Shown here: positions 14,080 to 21,648 of the stretch, in pieces
How the letters are laid out: each line of letters opens with the position of its first letter
Numbering within the stretch: the first letter of the stretch is position 1
DNA from: JAQVEM01 sp964595565
GTDB lineage: Bacteria > Actinomycetota > Humimicrobiia > Humimicrobiales > Humimicrobiaceae
Reading direction: 5' to 3'
Assembly (NCBI GenBank): GCA_964595565.1
Contig: CAZQQX010000023.1
Coordinates: forward strand, 1 to 31,556
DNA: 31,556 nt
Translations under genes and position numbers: made by a program
The notes under the pieces: model-generated
What the model was told of the DNA's origin: nothing
The model's database searches: none
The model's input: only the letters and a program-made list of their open reading frames with translations

Positions 14080-16467
14080 ATGAAAACAAAAATTAACATC
14101 TCGTTATTTTTAATATCATTTTCATTATTTATTTACCAGGTGAGCCTCTTAAGGATATTATCTGTTTCTGATTTTTACCATTTTGCATTCCTTATTGTAA
14201 GTATTGCCCTGCTGGGCTTTGGAATAAGCGGAAGCTTTCTACCTTTTTTTATAAGGCGCATAAAGACTGAGAGGCTCCTATACCTTTTATTCTCCCTGGG
14301 GTTTTCCTTATCGGTTGTGGTAAGCTACCTTGCAGTAAACATCATCCCCTTTGATTCTTTTAAAATTGCCTGGGAGGCAGTGCAGCTTTTCTATCTTTTT
14401 ATATATTATCTTTTTTTGATACTGCCGTTTTTCTTTGGTGGCTGTTTTATAGCTTACGTTTTTCATGGAAAGCAGAAACCGCAGGTAACATACTTTTTCA
14501 ACCTTATCGGCTCAAGCCTGGGAGCGGTGGCATTTTTAATTCTGGTCCCTCTTGTACGACAGAGCGGGATTATTATCTTTTCCTCCGCCCTTGGAATTGT
14601 TTCTATATTTATCCTTCTTCAAAAAAGATACATAAAAATATTTGCAGTGGCAGCAGTTATATTCATAGTGCTAACAGGTTCTCTTCTTTTCTTTTTCCCC
14701 GGGCTCTGGGAAGTAAAAATGTCTCCCTACAAAAGCCTCCAGACTGTAATGCGTTATCCCGATTCCCGTCTTTTATATACTGTGGAAGATTCGGCCACAA
14801 GGGTAGATGTTGCGGAAAGCGGTAATATAAAATCCGCCCCGGGCCTTAGCCTTGTCTATAGTGGCACACCCCCGGAACAGCTGGGGATTACCATTGATGG
14901 TGATAATCTCACACCAATAACCCGGGTAGAAGATAGTCTTATTGAAGAAGATAGCACACTCAAATTCCTGGAATATCTCCCCCAGTCGGTTTATATGAAA
15001 GGAGAAAAGCACATAAGTATCCTTATAATAGAACCGGGCGGAGGACTGGATGTTTTATGCTCTCTCTACCACGGGGTCTCTGATATAAATGTTGTTCAGA
15101 ACAGTGAACCTGTTGCCGGACTTCTTAAAGAAAGGTTTTCTGGGTACAGTGGAGATATATACAACAACCCATCCATTACCGTTGAAAAAAACTGTATCCG
15201 AAATTTCTCGCTCACCACCGATAAGAGTTTTGACCTTATTGTGCTCAGCCTCTCAGACAGCTTTCACCCGGTTTCCTCCGGTGCCTACAGCCTGAATGAA
15301 AATTACATGTACAGCACTGAGAGCATATCTGCTATTGTTGAACTTTTATCCCCCGACGGAATCCTTGCCATTACCAGATGGGCGCAGGTACCCCCCAGCG
15401 AAAATTTAAAAATAATTGCCACTCTGGTAGAGGCACTTGATAAAGATATATCGCCCGGTATATTTTCCTACCGCTCCTGGTCTACGGTTACCACCCTCTA
15501 CAAAAATTCAGTTTTCACCCCGACAGAAATAAAACTCCTTAAAGAACGTGTTGAGGCTCTAAATTATGACCCTGTATATTACAGCGGCATGGAAGAAACC
15601 GAGGCCAATATACACAACCGCCTGGAAGAACCTTATTTTTACCGTTTCTTTAAACTTATAATAGAGGAAAACAGTTCCGCCAGAGAAGAGCTTTACCGTA
15701 ATTATTACTTCAATATTACTCCTGTCACCGACAATAATCCGTATTTTTTTAACTTTTTTAAAACAGACCAGATTCCGGATATAATTAAGTACTTTGGAAA
15801 ATCCACCCAGCCCTTTGGTGGTGGTGGCTACCTTATCCTTGTTGCAGCACTTTTAATTTCAGTTCTTCTTTCGGTTCTTCTTATCATACTTCCGGTAAAA
15901 ACTGCGGGAGGCTCCATAAAATTAAAAAAAGATTATGGTTACCTCATATACTTTATCTGCCTGGGAATGGGTTACTTTTTTATAGAGCTTCCCCTGATGC
16001 AGAAGTTTATACTCATGCTGGGAAAGCCGTCATACTCTGTGGCAACAGTGCTGTTTGGACTTATGCTATTTGCAGGATTCGGGAGTATCTATACCGGTTA
16101 CCGTAAAACAAATCTTATGTGGGTAGTACTGGCTCTGGTAATATATATAACCTTTTTTATGGTTGTTTTCAGATTCTACAGCAATATCCTTCTGGCAAGG
16201 CCCCTGTGGCAGAGGTTCGCCATAACAATTGGACTTATCGCCCCGGCAGGGTTCCTTATGGGAATACCTTTCCCGGCTGGAATTGCAAAAGCAAAAGAAA
16301 AAAAGAGCCAGATAGTCCCCTGGCTCTGGGCAATTAACGGATGCGCCTCGGTGGTTAGCTCCATTGCAGCAGTTATTATTTCCATACATGCCGGATTTCT
16401 TTTGGTGCTGGGGCTTTCCCTCCTGTTCTATATCACAGCAATCTTTGCCTATAAGAAATTATTTTAG
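14080..16467 (+). CDS. Membrane-embedded spermidine synthase-like protein
   Basis: A 795-residue fusion of membrane helices and a soluble Rossmann domain. Residues 1-215 contain about seven hydrophobic helices. Residues about 300-480 look like the polyamine aminopropyltransferase/SAM-methyltransferase fold: LIIEPGGGLDVL near 316-327 is the nucleotide-binding loop, and SLNENYMYSTESI at about 405 matches the spermidine synthase family. Residues about 580-795 contain further helices, including FIELPLMQKFILMLG. I place it with the large uncharacterised spermidine synthase-like membrane proteins; whether it makes a polyamine is unknown. It is the first gene after the right island boundary and converges on the pcm gene with a 16-bp gap. 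The ribosome binding site is weak. Confidence 0.8.
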   Translation: MKTKINISLFLISFSLFIYQVSLLRILSVSDFYHFAFLIVSIALLGFGISGSFLPFFIRRIKTERLLYLLFSLGFSLSVVVSYLAVNIIPFDSFKIAWEAVQLFYLFIYYLFLILPFFFGGCFIAYVFHGKQKPQVTYFFNLIGSSLGAVAFLILVPLVRQSGIIIFSSALGIVSIFILLQKRYIKIFAVAAVIFIVLTGSLLFFFPGLWEVKMSPYKSLQTVMRYPDSRLLYTVEDSATRVDVAESGNIKSAPGLSLVYSGTPPEQLGITIDGDNLTPITRVEDSLIEEDSTLKFLEYLPQSVYMKGEKHISILIIEPGGGLDVLCSLYHGVSDINVVQNSEPVAGLLKERFSGYSGDIYNNPSITVEKNCIRNFSLTTDKSFDLIVLSLSDSFHPVSSGAYSLNENYMYSTESISAIVELLSPDGILAITRWAQVPPSENLKIIATLVEALDKDISPGIFSYRSWSTVTTLYKNSVFTPTEIKLLKERVEALNYDPVYYSGMEETEANIHNRLEEPYFYRFFKLIIEENSSAREELYRNYYFNITPVTDNNPYFFNFFKTDQIPDIIKYFGKSTQPFGGGGYLILVAALLISVLLSVLLIILPVKTAGGSIKLKKDYGYLIYFICLGMGYFFIELPLMQKFILMLGKPSYSVATVLFGLMLFAGFGSIYTGYRKTNLMWVVLALVIYITFFMVVFRFYSNILLARPLWQRFAITIGLIAPAGFLMGIPFPAGIAKAKEKKSQIVPWLWAINGCASVVSSIAAVIISIHAGFLLVLGLSLLFYITAIFAYKKLF

Positions 16468-16483
16468 TGCTTTAACCGGTCCT

Positions 16484-17218
16484 TTAATCATTTAGAAGCG
16501 GGACAAATACAACATCACAGATTCTTTCTGTCCGCACATCATCTCCTTCTTTAATTACTTTCCACAGCACCTGGTTCCAGCCAGGAGGACCCACCGGGAT
16601 AACCATAATACCGCCATCAACAAGCTGGTCTATAAGCGGTCGCGGTATGTGGTCGGGGGCGGCAGTAACTATTATCCTATCATAAAGTGCATATTCCTCC
16701 CAACCGTAATAACCGTTATGGTTTGATACTTTTACTCCGGGATACATCTGCTCCAGACGTTCTCTGGCTGTCTCATAAAGCGAAGATATAATTTCAACTG
16801 AGTAAACCTCATCAGTTATTTCCGCAAGTATTGCCGACTGGTACCCGGAGCCAGTCCCTATCTCCAGAACCTTATGGCCGGGTTGGAGTTCAAGCTCTTC
16901 GGTCATAAGAGCAACAATATATGGCTGGGAAATTGTCTGGCCCTCACCTATAGGAAGGGGCCTGTCATCATAAGCCGAGGCCATCTGCTCCCTGCTCACA
17001 AACTGGTGCCTGGGTACCGTCTTCATAGCTTCTATAACCTCAGTGTTATTAATTCCTCTTGAAACTATATCCTCTTTTACCATCTGCTGTCTCATAAGTC
17101 CGAAATTTTCGTCATTCTCATCCAGTAGAGGACGTGACATAAGCCAGGCTGCCACTCCAAATATGATTACCACGGATATAATGATTATAATTAAGATTTT
17201 TTTGTTTTTAGCGGTCAT
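16484..17218 (-). CDS. pcm: Membrane-anchored protein-L-isoaspartate O-methyltransferase
   Basis: PCMT methylates abnormal L-isoaspartyl residues in aged proteins using SAM, starting their repair. Motif I VLEIGTGSGYQSAIL (about 117-131) and the GEGQTISQPYIVALM segment (91-105) are diagnostic. Unusually, the enzyme is preceded by a basic N-terminus and one strong hydrophobic helix at about residues 7-27, so it should be anchored in the membrane. With an N-in topology the catalytic domain would face outside, where SAM is scarce; topology is not settled. I chose the ATG at 17218, with AGGA about eight bases upstream, over an ATG at 17320 that adds 34 hydrophilic residues and has no well-placed ribosome binding site. 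Confidence 0.92.
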   Translation of the reverse strand: MTAKNKKILIIIIISVVIIFGVAAWLMSRPLLDENDENFGLMRQQMVKEDIVSRGINNTEVIEAMKTVPRHQFVSREQMASAYDDRPLPIGEGQTISQPYIVALMTEELELQPGHKVLEIGTGSGYQSAILAEITDEVYSVEIISSLYETARERLEQMYPGVKVSNHNGYYGWEEYALYDRIIVTAAPDHIPRPLIDQLVDGGIMVIPVGPPGWNQVLWKVIKEGDDVRTERICDVVFVPLLND

Positions 17219-17362
17219 TTTATTTATTCCTGGATTTTTTTTAAGAAAATCATTTGTCCCTGATTTTCCATTTCTGCCTGCAGTTTTATAATCTGTACCG
17301 ATTTTTTTATGATATCCCATATAAATATGGTTGTAAATGTCCCCTCTTTAAGTCAATGCCTG

Positions 17363-17382
17363 CTGCCGGTATAAGCCGGCAG
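17363..17382. repeat. GC-rich hairpin in divergent intergenic region
   Basis: CTGCCGG, loop TATAAG, then CCGGCAG form a 7-bp GC-rich stem, with flanking TGC/GCA able to extend it past a bulge. It stands out against the AT-rich spacer. No T-run follows. The rest of 17219-17574 has no gene; a TATAAT at 17441-17446 could serve trmO but lacks a good -35. Confidence 0.45.
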
Positions 17383-17574
17383 GCAGTGCCCGCTATTTAG
17401 AATAATCCTTTTTAGCTTCTCAACGATTATATTTTTCTGTTATAATTAGCCCGCGGGAAGTTAAAAGAAAATAAGCTGATACTTTTATTAATATATTTTT
17501 TATTGAGCAAAAAATTTACCCATTTTTACGTCCGGGTTTATTTTATCTATTTAAATTAAAGATTGATATAAAAA

Positions 17575-18057
17575 ATGGAAATAATCTACAGACCTATTGG
17601 AATAATTCATACACCGTTTAAAGAGCCCGGAGGGACACCCATCCAGCCTGACGCTGCAAAAGGTACCATAGGCACCATAGAGATTTTCCCCGAATATCAG
17701 AAAGGACTAAAAGACCTGGAAGAATTCTCACATATTTTTTTGCTTTATCATTTTCACCTATCAAAACCATATTCATTAGAAGTAATACCATTTATGGATA
17801 ATAGATGTCATGGTTTATTTGCCACCAGGGCTTCCTCCCGTCCTAACCCCATCGGATTGTCAGTGGTGAAGCTGATAAAAATAAAAGCAAACATACTTAT
17901 AGTAAAAGATGTAGATATAGTGGACGGTACTCCTCTTCTGGATATAAAACCCTGTGTTCCTGAATTTGACCAGCCGGTGGTTAAAAAAAAGGGATGGCTG
18001 GAAAAAAATGTAAAAAAATTAAAAAAATCAAGAGACGATGAGAGATTCGTTAAATAA
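17575..18057 (+). CDS. trmO: tRNA (N6-threonylcarbamoyladenosine(37)-N6)-methyltransferase TrmO
   Basis: A 160-residue TsaA/TrmO (VirR-like) protein that methylates t6A at position 37 of certain tRNAs using SAM. It starts with the typical PIGIIHTPF strand, has the SAM-binding centre GLFATRASSRPNPIGLSVV at about residues 80-98, and ends with DVDIVDGTPLLDIKPCVPEFD-like segments in family order. Length is that of the core domain without the C-terminal extension of E. coli TrmO. Some archaeal and anaerobe members of this family have been linked to other roles, so the exact reaction rests on family assignment. Its end overlaps the next gene by 20 bp, so the two are translated from one message. Confidence 0.9.
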   Translation: MEIIYRPIGIIHTPFKEPGGTPIQPDAAKGTIGTIEIFPEYQKGLKDLEEFSHIFLLYHFHLSKPYSLEVIPFMDNRCHGLFATRASSRPNPIGLSVVKLIKIKANILIVKDVDIVDGTPLLDIKPCVPEFDQPVVKKKGWLEKNVKKLKKSRDDERFVK

Positions 18058-19270
18058 TCTTCCAATTGGAAAATATGTAGATGGATTTATCAAATTATGG
18101 CAGGAGTCCAGTCCTAAGAATCCAGTTGTTCCCGGATATATATACAGTCACAGCGACAGATTAAAGCGTGAGAAAACTCTGGATGAGTTTTTAAAAAAAA
18201 TTAAAGAAAAAAACCATAAAAGCCGCGCGGCCCCAAAAAATAATTACCTGTCTACCGAAATTACATTTTCAGAAATAAGAAATTTATTCCAGAAGATATT
18301 TGATTATGAACAAAGCCATCTGGATATTTTATTCTCTGATGATTACAGAAACTCAACCAGAAAGTTTATAGAAAGCGCCCGCAGCTTTGACCCGGACCTG
18401 GCCGACGAAGATATATTCCAGGCCTGCCGAAATGCCTGGATAATAAACGGGATACAGTCAATGATGGGTATGCCGGTGAAGTTTACCCCACCGGCATTTG
18501 CCTACAGCATGCTTTATCCCTACACAGATAATTATCTTGACGACCCTTCAGTTCCGGAAGAAAAAAAGGCTTCCTTCAGCCAGCGTTTCAGCCAGAGAAT
18601 AAATGGTAAAAAGATTAGACCTGAAAATAATAATGAAAAAAAGATTTTCCAGCTTATAGAAATTATTGAGGAGCATTATGATCGTATAAACCATCCCGGC
18701 GTTTACCACAGCCTTCTTGACATCCATAACAGTCAGACTGAAAGCATAAGGCTTCTTGATTCTTCCAATCTTTCCTGCGATGTAGATGTGCTAAAAATTT
18801 GCATTGAAAAAGGAGGGGCTTCCGTCGTAGCAGACGGTTATCTTGTATCAGGCTCCCTTACAGAAGCCCGGAAGAGGTTCCTTTTCAATTACGGTGCTTA
18901 TCTACAACTTGCCGACGATATTCAGGATACCGCAGTAGATCTTGAAGCAGGGCTTCTTACCCTCTTCTCATATAGCTGTACAAAAAAGCCGCTGGATGAA
19001 TTAGTAAACCGTACCATAAATACCGGTACAAAAGTAATGGAACAGATTGGCTGTTTTGGCAGCGGTAACCTTTCCTCTATAAAAAGCCTGATGGAAAAAA
19101 GTATCAGGGTGCTAATAATTGAATCCATCGGACTCAATGACAGATTCTACAGCAAGTCCTATATCCATGGTATTGAACGCTACTCGCCCTTAAGTTTTTC
19201 CTATCTTAAAAAGAATGGCAACAGTTTTTCCCCGGGACAGGATTTATTTATGGAAATCATGGAAAAATGA
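18038..19270 (+). CDS. Class I isoprenoid synthase-like protein of unknown product
   Basis: A 410-residue all-helical protein that looks like a class I isoprenoid (terpenoid) synthase. Two acidic motifs occur at the expected separation: DNYLDD at 164-169, comparable to the first Asp-rich motif, and LADDIQDTAVD at 291-301, comparable to the second. Both would bind magnesium and diphosphate. It is not a standard prenyltransferase, squalene synthase or phytoene synthase by the motifs I can see, and has an N-terminal extension of about 75 residues. It overlaps trmO by 20 bp, and its stop is five bases from the stop of the convergent Ste24-like protease gene. The product and substrate are unknown; the fold is a moderate-confidence call. 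Confidence 0.7.
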   Translation: MRDSLNNLPIGKYVDGFIKLWQESSPKNPVVPGYIYSHSDRLKREKTLDEFLKKIKEKNHKSRAAPKNNYLSTEITFSEIRNLFQKIFDYEQSHLDILFSDDYRNSTRKFIESARSFDPDLADEDIFQACRNAWIINGIQSMMGMPVKFTPPAFAYSMLYPYTDNYLDDPSVPEEKKASFSQRFSQRINGKKIRPENNNEKKIFQLIEIIEEHYDRINHPGVYHSLLDIHNSQTESIRLLDSSNLSCDVDVLKICIEKGGASVVADGYLVSGSLTEARKRFLFNYGAYLQLADDIQDTAVDLEAGLLTLFSYSCTKKPLDELVNRTINTGTKVMEQIGCFGSGNLSSIKSLMEKSIRVLIIESIGLNDRFYSKSYIHGIERYSPLSFSYLKKNGNSFSPGQDLFMEIMEK

Positions 19271-19275
19271 TTTAT

Positions 19276-20496
19276 CTAATCAGTGGCAAAATTTTTCGCT
19301 GTTTCTATTCTTTCCATTATAGGCGGATGGCTGTACAGAAAGTATTTTATATAATTAGCAGGCTTTACATTGGAAAGATTTGAGCTGGCAAGCCTTACCA
19401 TAAGCTCTACCTGTGCTTCAGGGTTTTTTGTTGCCTGAAGGGCAAAATTATCTGCCTGCCTTTCAAAACTCCGTGATATTGCATTCTGAGCCGGAAGAAA
19501 TAAAAATGATATTAAGGATATAAATAGAATTATAATAAAAATTGACCTGAAATCCCCTATCATGCCAGAGCGGTTAAAGATAAGATTTATAAGAAATAAT
19601 CCGATGGTTCCTGAAACAATTCCCATTATGATGTTTTTAAATACATGCCCGTGATGCCAGTGCCCCATCTCGTGTGCTATTACACTTAGAGCTTCTTCAT
19701 CTGTAAAATTGTCTACAAGGTTATCATAGACCACTATTCGCCTGCTGCCTGCTATTCCGGTAAAATATGCATTGGCTTTTACGGTTTTTCTGCTGGCATC
19801 AGCAACCAGAACCTCCTTTACCCCTATGCCTGCTTTATTTGCCATATCCATTATCTCCACCTGTAATTTCTCATCCTCCAGTTCTTTAAATTTGTAAAAA
19901 AGCGGGTCAATCAATATGGGATAGAGATAGGTTAAAACTACAATAAATACTGCCAGTACTGCCGATGAAATAATCCACCAGTACCCCGGCACATATACCA
20001 TCAGGGCATAGATTCCCATCATCACCAGGGAAGAAATTAATATGGAAATAATGTTTTCTTTCAGGTAATCGGAAAACCACATGGATAAAGTCTGGTTTGA
20101 GAGCCCGAACCTGTGTTCTATTATATAGCCCCTGTAATATGATAGCGGCAGAAGTATAAGCTCTATTAATATATAAGCGGCAATTATAATTAAAAAAGCC
20201 ATCATTATATTTACCCGGATGTTTTTAAAATATTTATAAAATAAAATAATTATGCCTGCCATAATAGTCCAGGAAAGAAAACGGCGGGCAATACTTATAT
20301 CCAGTGAAATCCTGTTATACTCAGAAGCTTTCTCAATCTGGTCCCTATCAAAATATTGCCGCACATCACTGCTATAATCAGGCCCGTAAACCAGATTAAC
20401 CACAAATATTGAAGCCAGTGACAGTACTGCAAGACTTACTAAAATTATTAATATAACAAATACCAATTTTTTTCCCTTAGATATAGCGGTTTCCAT
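19276..20496 (-). CDS. M48 family (Ste24/CAAX protease-like) membrane metallopeptidase
   Basis: A 406-residue zinc protease of the inner membrane. The N-terminal half has several helices with the CAAX-protease N-terminal motif HRFGLSNQTL (128-137). The catalytic HEMGH is at 275-279 and the third zinc ligand is Glu345 in SFERQAD. Length and order match Ste24 rather than the shorter HtpX. In eukaryotes Ste24 trims prenylated proteins; bacterial members are thought to act in membrane protein quality control. It lies 37 bp downstream of a lipoprotein gene on the same strand and probably shares its transcript. It converges on the isoprenoid-synthase-like gene, which may be coincidence. Confidence 0.93.
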   Translation of the reverse strand: METAISKGKKLVFVILIILVSLAVLSLASIFVVNLVYGPDYSSDVRQYFDRDQIEKASEYNRISLDISIARRFLSWTIMAGIIILFYKYFKNIRVNIMMAFLIIIAAYILIELILLPLSYYRGYIIEHRFGLSNQTLSMWFSDYLKENIISILISSLVMMGIYALMVYVPGYWWIISSAVLAVFIVVLTYLYPILIDPLFYKFKELEDEKLQVEIMDMANKAGIGVKEVLVADASRKTVKANAYFTGIAGSRRIVVYDNLVDNFTDEEALSVIAHEMGHWHHGHVFKNIIMGIVSGTIGLFLINLIFNRSGMIGDFRSIFIIILFISLISFLFLPAQNAISRSFERQADNFALQATKNPEAQVELMVRLASSNLSNVKPANYIKYFLYSHPPIMERIETAKNFATD

Positions 20497-20533
20497 TGTT
20501 TATATTCTGGTAAATTCTTTTTGCTACGGATAA

Positions 20534-21520
20534 CTAAATTTCATAAAGGTCATCAATAAAATCCTTTACTTTTTCGGTCCTGGTGTAATTTTCTTCCTCA
20601 AGTAATTCCAGATATGAGGCCAGGATGTCAGCAAATCCTGTGCCGGGATACCTTTCAAGCATATTCTCAAACTCCCCCAGTTTTCCCGTAAGAATTTTTC
20701 CGTCCGGGCCAAAAACAGGGCTGTTGTCAACTCCTCCAAGATATATCCATAGCATCCTGTCCTTTAAATTATCTATTTCATCATAACGCGGTGAATGGGG
20801 ATAATTTCCCAGATACTCCATGGATTTTATAATTCTTGCCACAAAATCATCAGGGGTTATGGTAACTTCAGCATCCATTACAGTCGGCTTTTCCGATTCA
20901 TCAATTTTTATACAAAGGTAATCCTTCATTTCTTCTCCCAGATAGGGCATATAAATATCATAGGCCCGGTAATCAACTATGGGTTCAATCATTCCTTCAA
21001 TGGTTATTAATTTATATCTTTTATTTATGGCCTCATCTATAACATCCCTTACTTTTTCATTATTAATATCCCTGAGAGCTTCGAGAACCAGTACACCATC
21101 TACTATCACCTCTGACGAGAGGGCAAAAATAGTCCCCGAAATATCCGGGTCACTGATTTTTTCTGCAAATACAGGCCTGTAATCCTCGCAGAGTTTTATT
21201 ACGGTATGGACCATGTCAGAGGACAGCTCCGGATTGCTATCTGCTATATTTTCATTAATAAAATTAAAAATTACTCCGATATTTTCGTTGGTTTTATCAA
21301 TTTTATCAAATTCATTTTTTATCTCAGCTGACCGGTCAACTTCAGCCGGGGCTTCCTCTTCCGGCTCTACTATAATATCCTCTCCGGAAGTATCGCTTTC
21401 GGGTGAGCCACAGCCTGCCATAAGGGTTACTGTTAAACTTAAAATCATTAAAATTATTATGGCACCGGTTAATCTTCCGGTAAAATTTTTTTCTCTAATT
21501 ATTTTTTTATTTATGTTCAT
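20534..21520 (-). CDS. Lipoprotein of unknown function
   Basis: A 328-residue exported lipoprotein that I do not recognise. The N-terminus is basic, followed by a hydrophobic segment at about 17-34 and the lipobox LMAGC with cysteine at residue 37. An acidic Glu/Pro/Ala linker runs to about residue 62, as in other lipoproteins of this window. The rest is an acidic, mostly helical domain with no motif I can name. GGAGGT precedes the ATG at 21520. It is upstream of the M48 protease on the same strand with a 37-bp gap, so it may be a partner or substrate-presenting factor, but nothing in the sequence proves that. Confidence 0.8.
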   Translation of the reverse strand: MNINKKIIREKNFTGRLTGAIIILMILSLTVTLMAGCGSPESDTSGEDIIVEPEEEAPAEVDRSAEIKNEFDKIDKTNENIGVIFNFINENIADSNPELSSDMVHTVIKLCEDYRPVFAEKISDPDISGTIFALSSEVIVDGVLVLEALRDINNEKVRDVIDEAINKRYKLITIEGMIEPIVDYRAYDIYMPYLGEEMKDYLCIKIDESEKPTVMDAEVTITPDDFVARIIKSMEYLGNYPHSPRYDEIDNLKDRMLWIYLGGVDNSPVFGPDGKILTGKLGEFENMLERYPGTGFADILASYLELLEEENYTRTEKVKDFIDDLYEI

Positions 21521-21648
21521 ATTATTTTACCTCCGCTTTTTTTAAATTAAGCCACCGTATAACTTAATACCGGTATCCCTTAAATTAAAACTAAAAAATA
21601 TCCCGGAAACAATATTTGAACAGAATATATAATTATTCTTATTTATTA

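Noticed and set aside
21567..21576. ATACCGGTAT palindrome between the APC transporter and lipoprotein genes.
   Set aside because: A single 10-bp palindrome with no associated promoter element is too weak to call.
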